Source: Sediminibacillus halophilus
GTDB lineage: Bacteria; Bacillota; Bacilli; Bacillales; Amphibacillaceae
Reading direction: 5' to 3'
Length of the DNA stretch: 64,000 nt
NCBI RefSeq assembly: GCF_900103695.1
Contig: NZ_FNHF01000001.1
Location: 1,212,961-1,276,960, forward strand
The translations under genes were made by a program, and so were the position numbers. Shown in pieces: positions 36,648 to 44,541 of the stretch. How positions within the stretch are numbered: position 1 is the stretch's first letter; each line of letters starts with the position of its first letter. The notes beneath the pieces were generated by a model. The model made no database searches. It was not told the origin of the DNA and worked only from the letters and a program-made list of their open reading frames with translations.

Positions 36648-36678
36648 AAAAAAGCGTGCCCATGGTGACACGCTTTTT
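36648..36678. terminator. Bidirectional terminator between MATE gene and asnO
   Basis: Stem AAAAAAGCGTG / CACGCTTTTT with a 10-nt loop. Confidence 0.9.
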
Positions 36679-36692
36679 CTCACACTATCCGG

Positions 36693-38540
36693 TCAATATT
36701 CTATCTTGATTTGATATGTCCGAAGCCAGTGATCAATTTGGCCAAGATGGGCTAACAGCTGTGGCCCTGTCATTAGCTGACCAAACCACGGTGCCTCTAT
36801 TTGCTTTCCTTCTGTTTGAATCAACTTTTCAATTTCTTTCCGATCAAACAATTCAAACAACCTGGCATCCGGATCCCTGCTTATTTCTTCCAGCCATGAA
36901 ACAACGGCACCCGTGTAAACAGGATTGTGAGTTTTGGGATATGGGCTCTTTTTCCGATAAAGAATTTCATTCGGGAGCAGCCCCTCCAATGCCTTTCTTA
37001 AAATTCCCTTTTCCCTACCATTATATGTCTTCATTTCCCATGGTATATTCCAAACGTATTCAACAAGTCGGTGGTCGCTAAATGGCACCCTTGCTTCAAA
37101 ACTGGCACCCATACTCATCCGGTCTTTTCTATCCAGCAGTGTTGGCATGAACCAGTGCATGTTTAGGTAAAACATTTGCCTGCGCTGCTTTTCCAGGGGA
37201 CTGTCCCCGTCGCATTCCGGCGTTCCATCAATCGTTTCCTGGTATCGTTTCAGCATGTAACCATGCAAATCTAGTTTTTGTTTCCATTCTTCTGTTAATA
37301 AGGAGCGTCTCACTTCAGATGAACGAATCCACGGGAAACCTTCCCGGGCTAAGTCGTCTTCACGATAAAACCAAGGATATCCGCCAAAAATTTCATCCGC
37401 ACATTCCCCGGAAAGAGCAACGGTCACTTCCTGTTTCGTCTGGCGGCAAAACCAAAGAAGCGATGAATCGACATCTGCCATTCCGGGCAAGTCACGCATC
37501 TCAACAGCTTCTTTCAACATTTCCGCCAACGTCATATTATCCATGATGAAGGTATGATGATTGGTTCCGCTGAAATTGCTCATCTTTCCAATAAAGTCAT
37601 TGTCGCTATTCGGTTGAAAAGAGCTTTGCTTGAAATATTTTTCATTGTCCTGATAATCTATCGAGAATGTCGACAAGGGGCCTTTCCCATTATCCTGCAA
37701 GTAATTGGCCGCAATTGCGGTTATGGCGCTTGAATCCACCCCTCCTGATAAAAATGTCCCAAGGGAAACATCTGAAACCAGCTGTCGTTCGACAGCATCA
37801 GTCAGTAATTCCCTGATTGTCCGGGCTGTGGTTTCCACGTCGTCTTCATGTTGTTTGCTGACTACATTCCAATAGCGGTGCGTTTGAAACCCATCTTGAT
37901 TAAAAATTCCGATGTGGGCAGCAGGAAGTTCATGGATTCCCTTAAAAACTCCATGACCAGGAGTACGAGATGGACCAAGCGCAAGCACTTCACTTAATCC
38001 TTCACGGTCCAAAACAGGTTCTACTTCAGGATGAGCAAGCAGCGCTTTTATTTCAGAAGAAAACAAGAGCCCCTCTCCATGCTGTTTGAAAAACAACGGT
38101 TTAACGCCAAGCCGATCTCTCGCCATAAACAACTGCTGCTTTTCCGAATCCCAAATGGCAAACGCAAATATTCCATTTAATTTTTCAACACAAGCTTCCC
38201 TCCATTGGATAAAACTCTTCAATAACACTTCCGTATCAGAATGGGAAGCAAAGTCCCAGCCTTTTTGTATGAGTTCTTGCCGCAGATCCTCTGTATTGTA
38301 AAGTTCTCCATTGTAAATCATGACATATTTTTCTTCACCGCGCAGGCATTCCATTGGCTGCTTTCCACCTGCGGGGTCGACAACAATCAATCGTTGATGA
38401 CCAAACGCGGCATGCTCGGAAAGCCACTCGTTATACTCATCTGGTCCTCGGTGTTGGATGGTCCCGGCCATTTTACGAACAGTGGCTACTTCCCCTGATA
38501 AGTCGCGTTTAAAATCTATCCAGCCTGTGATCCCACACAT
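36693..38540 (-). CDS. asnO: Asparagine synthase (glutamine-hydrolysing)
   Basis: A 615-residue class II amidotransferase making asparagine from aspartate, ATP and glutamine. The glutaminase domain begins MCGITGWIDF, where Cys2 must become the N-terminal nucleophile, so I place the start at ATG 38540 and not at GTG 38552. Also visible: NTIQHRGPDEY-like RGPDEYN, YNGELYN, the PP-loop FLSGGVDSS, and LSGECADEIFGGYPWFY. Length and the adjacent yisL fit AsnO, the sporulation-linked enzyme of B. subtilis. Confidence 0.9.
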   Translation of the reverse strand: MCGITGWIDFKRDLSGEVATVRKMAGTIQHRGPDEYNEWLSEHAAFGHQRLIVVDPAGGKQPMECLRGEEKYVMIYNGELYNTEDLRQELIQKGWDFASHSDTEVLLKSFIQWREACVEKLNGIFAFAIWDSEKQQLFMARDRLGVKPLFFKQHGEGLLFSSEIKALLAHPEVEPVLDREGLSEVLALGPSRTPGHGVFKGIHELPAAHIGIFNQDGFQTHRYWNVVSKQHEDDVETTARTIRELLTDAVERQLVSDVSLGTFLSGGVDSSAITAIAANYLQDNGKGPLSTFSIDYQDNEKYFKQSSFQPNSDNDFIGKMSNFSGTNHHTFIMDNMTLAEMLKEAVEMRDLPGMADVDSSLLWFCRQTKQEVTVALSGECADEIFGGYPWFYREDDLAREGFPWIRSSEVRRSLLTEEWKQKLDLHGYMLKRYQETIDGTPECDGDSPLEKQRRQMFYLNMHWFMPTLLDRKDRMSMGASFEARVPFSDHRLVEYVWNIPWEMKTYNGREKGILRKALEGLLPNEILYRKKSPYPKTHNPVYTGAVVSWLEEISRDPDARLFELFDRKEIEKLIQTEGKQIEAPWFGQLMTGPQLLAHLGQIDHWLRTYQIKIEY

Positions 38541-38548
38541 AAACGAAA

Positions 38549-38605
38549 ACACACCCTTTCTTTTAGCCCTTCTATATGCTTATGATAAAAACGCCCAGGG
38601 TGTGT
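38549..38605 (-). promoter_or_regulatory. Inverted repeat spanning the asnO ribosome site
   Basis: ACACACCCT (38549-38557) and AGGGTGTGT (38597-38605) are perfect 9-nt complements. On the mRNA the 3' arm is AGGGTGTGT, which contains the only purine-rich ribosome-site candidate for asnO, so pairing would mask it. Could also be a protein-binding site. Confidence 0.45.
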
Positions 38606-38726
38606 CTAAGTCAAGCCTGTTTTGTCACAAGAACAGCATCCTCCTAAAAAGCAGTTTTCTATGACAAAAATGAACCTTATTACGTAATTTTATCAACATA
38701 CTCTCCTCTTCCAACCTTCCTCCTAC

Positions 38727-38767
38727 AAAAAAACACCGTATCGCAGAATATTCCGCGGATACGGTGT
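38727..38767 (-). terminator. Terminator of yisL
   Basis: Minus-strand stem ACACCGTATC / GATACGGTGT with inner CGCGG/CTGCG pairing and a run of seven Ts. Confidence 0.9.
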
Positions 38768-38776
38768 AGAACAAAC

Positions 38777-39151
38777 TTAAGACATAAAGTGCAGGCCGAA
38801 TGGAAGTCTGCCGAAACCTAGAACCAGAACAATGAGCACTGCAATAGCAAACTGTACCCAAACGCCCATCACAGGCTTGCCCTTACTGTATTTCCCAGCA
38901 ATCATTTCCATCGCTGCAATCACCCAAATTCCTGCCAATCCTTTGACGATGACTTCTCCGAGCATAAAACTTTGCTGGAAGTAATACATAATCAAGTCAC
39001 CGCCCGAATACAAGATCAACAGGTAATCGAGTCTTAAAATCATCTGTAAAATTTTTGCTGGTTTGTTTTTACCTTGCTTATAAAACATTAAAGCAAGTCC
39101 AAATAAAATAAACGCTAGTACCCATGAAGTGATATGTAGATGCGTCGTCAT
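38777..39151 (-). CDS. yisL: YisL family membrane protein (UPF0344 / DUF1516)
   Basis: A 124-residue protein with four TM helices, starting MTTHLHITSWVLAFILFGLAL and containing QMILRLDYLLILYSGGDL, typical of UPF0344. Function unknown. It sits upstream of asnO, as in B. subtilis, but has its own terminator. ATG follows AAGGAGGT. Confidence 0.88.
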   Translation of the reverse strand: MTTHLHITSWVLAFILFGLALMFYKQGKNKPAKILQMILRLDYLLILYSGGDLIMYYFQQSFMLGEVIVKGLAGIWVIAAMEMIAGKYSKGKPVMGVWVQFAIAVLIVLVLGFGRLPFGLHFMS

Positions 39152-39278
39152 GACGTACCTCCTTTTTATTCAATCAATGCTATCATATCATTTTTCCGTG
39201 AACATTTCATTTGAAAAAATGTATCCTTTCGCACATTTCTATGAACACCTTCTCACATTCAATAATGGGCCATAAAGA

Positions 39279-39457
39279 TTCTAGGCAGCGTAGAGTTGGG
39301 AGTACCGGAGCGGACTTCCACAGGAGGTGGTGGCTTCTACGTTCCCACATGACGTGGGCGTTTTTAGTAGAAGGTTTCCCTTTTCTCCCTGAGGAACGGA
39401 CCAGCAAGCTAACTTCGAAGTTCGCCGTGTTATTTTTCCCGCATTTTTGAACTTCCT
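39279..39457 (+). repeat. Duplicated rocD-upstream element, copy 1
   Basis: Block 1 TTCTAGGCAGCGTAG...GGGAGTACCGGAGCG (39279-39312), a 77-nt interior with a nested hairpin (CTTCTAC 39334-39340 with GTAGAAG 39367-39373, and CCCAC/GTGGG inside), and block 2 (39390-39457) starting TGAGGAACGGACCAGCAAGC and ending TTTTTGAACTTCCT. It shows right-end-like structure of an IS200/IS605-type element but no transposase; see findings. Confidence 0.75.
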
Positions 39458-39501
39458 CTTTTTATATAACGTTCAAAAAGAGGACAAAAAGGACCAAGAA
39501 G

Positions 39502-39616
39502 TTCTAGGCAGCGTAGTTGGGAGTACCGGAGCGTATGCTTTTAATACGTGAGGAACGGACCAGCAAGCTAACGACGAAGTTCACCGTGTCATTTTTCCCG
39601 CATTTTTGAACTTCCT
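39502..39616 (+). repeat. Duplicated rocD-upstream element, copy 2
   Basis: Same block 1 (39502-39533, two bases shorter) and block 2 (39549-39616; 4 differences in 68 nt from copy 1), but the interior is only 15 nt, forming the small hairpin CGTAT/ATACG. It ends 60 nt before the rocD start. The gap 39152-39676 holds nothing else. Confidence 0.75.
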
Positions 39617-39676
39617 ATATATGAAAAAACTGTTATAATTGAAAGCGTATGCTTAACATTGAAACGGAGGGATACC

Positions 39677-40873
39677 ATGGTACGATCGAGTCAGGAAATC
39701 ATTGACCAAACTCAAGAATATGGAGCTAAAAATTACCACCCGCTGCCGATTGTGGTTGCCAAGGCTGAAGGAGTCTGGGTAGAGGATCCCGAAGGAAACC
39801 GCTACATGGATATGCTTAGTGCTTATTCAGCAGTCAATCAGGGACACCGTCATCCACGGATTATCGATGCCTTGAAGCAGCAAGCAGATCGCGTAACCCT
39901 GACATCAAGAGCGTTTCACAACGACCAACTAGGTCCATGGTACGAAAAAGTGTGCAAGCTGACGAACAAAGAAATGGCATTGCCAATGAACACTGGAGCT
40001 GAAGCGGTAGAAACCGCCATTAAGGCAGTACGGCGCTGGGGCTATGAGGTGAAAGGAATTCAGGACGGCCAGGCGGAGATCATCGCCTGTACCGGTAACT
40101 TCCACGGCAGAACAATGACTGCGGTTTCATTATCTTCGGAGGATGAATACAAGCGTGGATTCGGTCCAATGCTACCAGGTATCAAACTGATACCATACGG
40201 TGATATCGAAGCGCTTAAAGAGGCTGTTAACGAAAACACGGCAGGTTTCCTAATGGAACCAATCCAAGGGGAAGCCGGTATCGTCATCCCGCCTGAAGGG
40301 TATTTAAAACAGGCTTATGACATATGCAAACAAAACAATGTCCTGTTCATTGCTGATGAAATCCAGGCTGGCCTGGGCAGAAGCGGTAAGATGTTTGCCT
40401 GTGACTGGGAACAAGTATCCCCTGATGTGTTGATACTTGGCAAGGCACTTGGCGGAGGAGTATTTCCAATCTCTTGTGTGGTAGCAAATAAAGAAATTCT
40501 CGGTGTGTTTAATCCTGGATCGCACGGTTCCACGTTTGGTGGAAACCCCCTTGCATGTGCTGTTTCAATCGCAGCCCTTGATGTATTGGAAGAGGAAAAA
40601 CTGGCGGATCGTTCGCTGGAACTTGGAAATTACATGATGGGGGAACTAGTAAAGATTAAAAATCCGGCAATCAAAGAGGTTCGTGGGAGAGGATTGTTTA
40701 TCGGTGTTGAACTAACGGAATCCGCCCGGCCTTATTGTGAACAACTGAAAGCAAAAGGATTGCTTTGCAAAGAGACACACGAAAACGTCATCCGTTTCGC
40801 TCCACCGCTGACTGTCGAGAAATCCGATTTAGTCTGGGCGGTCGAGCAAATTAAACAAGTACTAGAATCATAA
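39677..40873 (+). CDS. rocD: Ornithine aminotransferase
   Basis: A 398-residue class III aminotransferase converting ornithine and 2-oxoglutarate to glutamate semialdehyde and glutamate. PLP contacts: the [10 protein letters not shown] loop, [15 protein letters not shown], and the Schiff-base Lys in [16 protein letters not shown] 39677 follows ACGGAGGGATACC; the in-frame codon at 39659 lacks a site. No other arginine-catabolism gene is nearby. A GGCTG-family repeat follows as terminator. Confidence 0.94.
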   Translation: MVRSSQEIIDQTQEYGAKNYHPLPIVVAKAEGVWVEDPEGNRYMDMLSAYSAVNQGHRHPRIIDALKQQADRVTLTSRAFHNDQLGPWYEKVCKLTNKEMALPMNTGAEAVETAIKAVRRWGYEVKGIQDGQAEIIACTGNFHGRTMTAVSLSSEDEYKRGFGPMLPGIKLIPYGDIEALKEAVNENTAGFLMEPIQGEAGIVIPPEGYLKQAYDICKQNNVLFIADEIQAGLGRSGKMFACDWEQVSPDVLILGKALGGGVFPISCVVANKEILGVFNPGSHGSTFGGNPLACAVSIAALDVLEEEKLADRSLELGNYMMGELVKIKNPAIKEVRGRGLFIGVELTESARPYCEQLKAKGLLCKETHENVIRFAPPLTVEKSDLVWAVEQIKQVLES

Positions 40874-40887
40874 TTTAATAAAGTAGC

Positions 40888-40971
40888 GGCTGATACAAAA
40901 GGGTAGTGGCCAAAGCAAAACCCGAGCGATGTTCGAAATGCCAAGCATTCGAATTCGCTCGGGTTATTTTT
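40888..40971 (+). repeat. GGCTG terminator-like repeat, copy B
   Basis: Starts GGCTGATACAAAAGGGTAG and TGGCCAAAGCAAAACCCGAGCGATG, ends ATTCGAATTCGCTCGGGTTATTTTT. The outer stem AACCCGAGCGA / TCGCTCGGGTT has compensatory changes relative to copies A and C. Directly downstream of rocD. 40972-41151 holds no gene. Confidence 0.85.
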
Positions 40972-41151
40972 GCGGTTCGTGCGATTCTCGCAAGAATCCC
41001 CGTTTACTATTGCCGGGTTAATGTGCAAGTCCTTTCCTTTTCCGTCAACAGTCAAAAACATCAAGAAGTACTCAACTCTCCTCTCATCCTTCAAGGTTAA
41101 CAGGAGGTTGGAGTATATCATGTTCCAACATTTCTCTTTTTCCGCTAATCA

Positions 41152-42348
41152 CTAATCCATAGATCGAACTCGTTTCCTTAGCTGTTGCTTTTCTCCATAG
41201 GTTAAGCTCCTCCATAGCCATTCAGCAGGTCCAAAACGGAAATGGCTTAACCACCATCTGCTCACGAAAACTTGCAGACTGAATATTACCAGGACGAGCA
41301 CGACCGAATAGATTGGACGCACGGAGCCATATAATCCGAGACCAGCACTATAAAACAGAAAAAAGCATATAAGTGACTGTGCTAAGTAATTAGAAAGTGA
41401 CATCCGCCCCACGTAGGCGAGCGGGGCCAATAGCTTTTTCCCGTGCTTTGTGCGGAATGCCAAAGTGACGGAAAGCATATAAAATAATGCAGAAGCGCTG
41501 CCTCCGATTGCCCGTTTCGCCTCATTTAACCAAAACGGATTTTCGATTGCATAAGGACCAACTTTCATCAGCACAAATAAGATACCTGTGATAACCCAAA
41601 CCCTGATTAGGACAGGCCGAAACCGATCAATGTCATGCAGCCATTTCTTACGGGAAGCGTACATCCCTAACAAAAACATCGGCAGCAGACTGAATGTCAA
41701 AAACACGTAGGCAATCCCTCCATTGGCGTATAACCAGTCTACGAGATTCTGGTGCCAAATGTCCAAGAGGGTCCCTTCCCCATAGTTGGCCATTGCCTCT
41801 GAGATTCTCTGACTGTCCCCTGCCGTTATATCCGGAATAAAGCTCCTAACAGCATAGGATAACATCGTCAGAAGCCCGGCCGGTATCAAGAGCAGGCCAA
41901 AACTCCATCCTAGTAATGTTCCATTCTGCCTGCGGTAAAAGCAAAACAGCCAAAACCCTATAATGCCGTAGGTCAACAGGATATCTCCATGCCAAATCAA
42001 AAAGGCATGGACGATACCAAAGCAAATCAAAACCAAAAGTCTGCGGATCAATACATGAACGGTATTCCGTTTTTTTTCCTGTAGCCTGTCATACATCACC
42101 TGCATGCCGAAACCGAACAAAAAGGAAAAAAGCGTATAAAAACTGGCCTGAAAGAAAATATCGATTCCGGCCTGTACAGCATGATCCAGTTTGTTGTTCC
42201 AGAAATCGCCTGCACCCCCATATAGAAAAAACGGAGCATTGAAGGCTGGCGCATTGACCATGAATATGCCGAGAATGGCCAGCCCCCTCGCGGCATCTAT
42301 CCAAATGAGCCGCTGATTTTCGTTTAGTGGAGAACCTGCCTTCGCCAT
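41152..42348 (-). CDS. DUF418 family membrane protein
   Basis: A 398-residue polytopic protein. The start LIWIDAARGLAILGIFMVN and the C-terminal DUF418 domain (about 235-385: ANPFWLNEAKRAIGG-like ENPFWLNEAKRAIG, YVGRMSLSNYLAQSLICFFLF) are typical of the YeiB/DUF418 group. About ten TM helices. It is thought to transport unknown molecules; no substrate is established. It is divergent from gerP. Confidence 0.85.
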   Translation of the reverse strand: MAKAGSPLNENQRLIWIDAARGLAILGIFMVNAPAFNAPFFLYGGAGDFWNNKLDHAVQAGIDIFFQASFYTLFSFLFGFGMQVMYDRLQEKKRNTVHVLIRRLLVLICFGIVHAFLIWHGDILLTYGIIGFWLFCFYRRQNGTLLGWSFGLLLIPAGLLTMLSYAVRSFIPDITAGDSQRISEAMANYGEGTLLDIWHQNLVDWLYANGGIAYVFLTFSLLPMFLLGMYASRKKWLHDIDRFRPVLIRVWVITGILFVLMKVGPYAIENPFWLNEAKRAIGGSASALFYMLSVTLAFRTKHGKKLLAPLAYVGRMSLSNYLAQSLICFFLFYSAGLGLYGSVRPIYSVVLVLVIFSLQVFVSRWWLSHFRFGPAEWLWRSLTYGEKQQLRKRVRSMD

Positions 42349-42438
42349 CGTTTTCCCCCTTCGTCTGATTGCTTTCTAACTAGTGTCATTGTATCTGAAT
42401 CGTTCGGAATATACCATGCAAAATTCCCGGACAGTCGA

Positions 42439-42465
42439 ACAGTTTTTTTCCGTTTTCATAAATTA
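42439..42465 (+). promoter_or_regulatory. Candidate sigma-K promoter of gerP
   Basis: AC, 16-nt spacer, CATAAATTA, an exact match to the sigma-K pattern AC-N16-17-CATANNNTA. gerP operons are expressed in the mother cell under sigma-K. A start about 7 nt after the -10 would fall inside AAAGGAGG, so the leader would be very short. Confidence 0.5.
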
Positions 42466-42486
42466 TTAGAAAGGAGGAATCGTGCT

Positions 42487-42705
42487 ATGCCTGCGGTAGT
42501 TGGAGCGGTAAAAGTCAACACGGTATCTTCATCGAGCATATTCAATATTGGGGACGTCTACGCCATCAATCCGTATTCGACCTCTAAAACATTTGCAGGC
42601 GGCGGCTCATTCAACACCGGAAACGGCATCCAAATTCAACTGCAAAATTCTGTAACAAACTTTCAGGATGATGACGTACTTGATCAGCCGAATGTCGGCC
42701 CATAA
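42487..42705 (+). CDS. gerPA: Spore germination protein GerPA
   Basis: A 72-residue protein with the GerPA/GerPF core: MPAVVGAVKVNTVSSSSIFNIGD and GGGSFNTGNG. GerP proteins sit in the spore coat and let germinants reach the inner-membrane receptors. First gene of gerPABCDEF, with AAAGGAGG before the ATG. Very Ser/Asn/Gly-rich and without cysteine. Confidence 0.92.
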   Translation: MPAVVGAVKVNTVSSSSIFNIGDVYAINPYSTSKTFAGGGSFNTGNGIQIQLQNSVTNFQDDDVLDQPNVGP

Positions 42706-42717
42706 GGGGGAATCACT

Positions 42718-42924
42718 GTGCATTTGACCGTTCATCAGTCTATTTGCATCCATACTTTGAGAGTGAACAGCGTCTCCAACTCATCGATTCTGCAAATCGG
42801 CAGTGCGGGCATCATAAGAGCAAGTTCAGAGCTATACAATACCGGTGGGTATACCGAGCTTGCCGAAGAAGCAGAAGCACTCTCTGAACAGGAACCACTC
42901 GTCCCGCTCGCACCTACAAGTTAA
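42718..42924 (+). CDS. gerPB: Spore germination protein GerPB
   Basis: A 68-residue GerPB starting at GTG (HLTVHQSICIHTLRVNSVSNSSILQIGSAG) after AAGGGGGAA. It shares the VxSxSNSSxLQIG strand motif with GerPD and GerPE. Second gene of the operon, 12 nt after gerPA. Acts in coat permeability for germinants. Confidence 0.9.
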   Translation: MHLTVHQSICIHTLRVNSVSNSSILQIGSAGIIRASSELYNTGGYTELAEEAEALSEQEPLVPLAPTS

Positions 42925-42990
42925 TGAACTATTTTCACTTTTTTGCATACTTTAATTTTAGGTCTTCACCCAGAAAGGAGTTTTCCAGCG

Positions 42991-43554
42991 ATGCATCCAC
43001 ACTACTGGCAAACATACATCAACCAGCTGCAGCAATATATCCAAAACCAGGATCAACGACTGCAAGAACTGGAAGCAAGGGTGGCCGAATTGGAGAAAAA
43101 CCAAAAAAACAACCAGCCAAATGTCGAAAGAATCGACTACCACTTTGATCAATTGAAAATTGAACGCCTTGATGGAACGTTGAATATTGGTATAAATCCT
43201 GAAGGTTTGGACTCCATTGAAGATTTTGCAGTCAATCAGCAACAGACAACCGGTCTTCAACCTTATTCAGGTCCTCCACGCCAACAAATTGTGGCAGGAC
43301 TTGATCGTCTTGTCACATCCGAGGCGCCGAAACTATTAGAAGAACTATCCAACCAATATCAACGCCCGCTTTCACCTAAACAACGTGACATACTGATTCA
43401 GGATATAAAACAACAACTGCCGAATCGGGCAGCTTACTATTTAGAAAATAGGGAAGGAGATTCTCCTGACGCTACGTCCATTCGAGACAATGTTTGGCAG
43501 GAAATTAAGCACTCCCTTCATCAATTTTTTCAAAAAGGAGATTTTCCCGAATGA
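42991..43554 (+). CDS. gerPC: Spore germination protein GerPC
   Basis: A 187-residue hydrophilic protein. After MHPHYWQTYINQLQQYIQNQ it has a coiled coil (about 8-45) and the conserved VERIDYHFDQLKIERLDGTLNIGINP segment of GerPC. ATG 42991 is preceded by AGAAAGGAG; the codon at 42943 has no site. Its stop overlaps gerPD by 4 nt. Role: assembly or stability of the GerP proteins in the coat. Confidence 0.9.
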   Translation: MHPHYWQTYINQLQQYIQNQDQRLQELEARVAELEKNQKNNQPNVERIDYHFDQLKIERLDGTLNIGINPEGLDSIEDFAVNQQQTTGLQPYSGPPRQQIVAGLDRLVTSEAPKLLEELSNQYQRPLSPKQRDILIQDIKQQLPNRAAYYLENREGDSPDATSIRDNVWQEIKHSLHQFFQKGDFPE

Positions 43555-43739
43555 ATTTCACTGTACACAACTGGGATTTACACGTTGGTAATATCGAAGT
43601 TACCGCTGTCTCTTCTTCCTCGACACTCCTGGTCGGGGACAATGAGAAAATAAATTTAAGTTCCTTTTTTGACACACCGCCAGAATCTTATATCGTTGGT
43701 TCACTTGTTCCGTTGAGCCGCTCTATCGAGGAAAGATAG
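43551..43739 (+). CDS. gerPD: Spore germination protein GerPD
   Basis: A 62-residue GerPD with NFTVHNWDLHVGNIEVTAVSSSSTLLVGD, the motif common to the small GerP proteins. ATG overlaps the gerPC stop (ATGA). AAAGGAG lies upstream inside gerPC. Confidence 0.88.
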   Translation: MNFTVHNWDLHVGNIEVTAVSSSSTLLVGDNEKINLSSFFDTPPESYIVGSLVPLSRSIEER

Positions 43740-43741
43740 CA

Positions 43742-44140
43742 ATGTTGCAACGATCTTCCTACGTGGATACGATTTACGTCGATTCTATGTCACGGAGCTC
43801 CATGTTTGAGATTGGAGATGTGAATAGGCTACGCCCGAGGATGCTGGCCATTGCTGTTCAGGAGGAAGGTATAACCGAAAAAGGAGAAGTGCCAGTTGAG
43901 TTTGCTGATTTTCCCGTATTCAGCAAACAACCTTCGGCCCTGCCTCCTGTTCCCCCCATCAGACAGACAACCATTCATCATTACCCGAAAATCTCCGTGG
44001 GAAATATCAGTGTGCTCGGGATAGCTGCATCTTCCACTTTACAAATAGGAAGTTTGAATCTATTGGATGCCGAAGCACGGATAAAACATATCCGTATTCT
44101 AAATGAGGAACAGAACAGCACCCCTAACAATACACTGTAA
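43742..44140 (+). CDS. gerPE: Spore germination protein GerPE
   Basis: A 132-residue GerPE starting MLQRSSYVDTIYVDSMSRSSMFEIGD, 2 nt after gerPD. A second copy of the strand motif (NISVLGIAASSTLQIGS) lies near residue 90, so the protein seems to contain two GerPB/PD-like units joined by a Pro-rich linker (about 60-75). Coat protein for germinant access. Confidence 0.88.
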   Translation: MLQRSSYVDTIYVDSMSRSSMFEIGDVNRLRPRMLAIAVQEEGITEKGEVPVEFADFPVFSKQPSALPPVPPIRQTTIHHYPKISVGNISVLGIAASSTLQIGSLNLLDAEARIKHIRILNEEQNSTPNNTL

Positions 44141-44169
44141 TAAATGCAAATAAAAGAAGGTGTCATATA

Positions 44170-44388
44170 ATGCCGTCGATAGTTGGACCAATCAAGATCA
44201 ACAGTATAGATGGAGGGGTCATCAACTTTGGTGACAGCTTTTATCTTTCCCCTAAAAGCAATTCCAAAGTAAGTTCCGGCTCCGGTTCTTTTAATACTGG
44301 TGACTTCATCAATACGAACAGCGGTTTGAGTGCCACAAATACGGCTGACCCCGACGTTGCAGACCAAAACGTTTCCGCAAACGCTTAA
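44170..44388 (+). CDS. gerPF: Spore germination protein GerPF
   Basis: A 72-residue paralogue of GerPA: MPSIVGPIKINSIDGGVINFGD and SGSGSFNTGD. Last gene of the operon, 29 nt after gerPE, preceded by AAGAAGGTG. Its terminator is shared with addA, which converges. Confidence 0.92.
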   Translation: MPSIVGPIKINSIDGGVINFGDSFYLSPKSNSKVSSGSGSFNTGDFINTNSGLSATNTADPDVADQNVSANA

Positions 44389-44476
44389 AGCGGTCACTTC
44401 CTTTTCAAACCATAATCCATTTGGGCAAATTCGGATGCGGACATGTTACCCACTTAGTGATTTTTGAACGAAGTTG

Positions 44477-44510
44477 AAAAACCGGTTCGCCAAGATAGCG
44501 AACCGGTTTA
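44477..44510. terminator. Bidirectional terminator between gerPF and addA
   Basis: Stem AAACCGGTTCGC / GCGAACCGGTTT with loop CAAGATA. Confidence 0.88.
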
Positions 44511-44541
44511 TCCATTTTCCGGCTGAACGTCAAGCAACCGG

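Noticed and set aside
39211-39450. 79-codon frame across copy 1 of the rocD-upstream element
   Set aside because: The frame is not kept through copy 2, it has no ribosome site, and the repeat structure explains the sequence better.
41101-41157. AGGAGG followed by an 11-codon frame
   Set aside because: Too short, spacing poor, and it runs into the convergent DUF418 stop.
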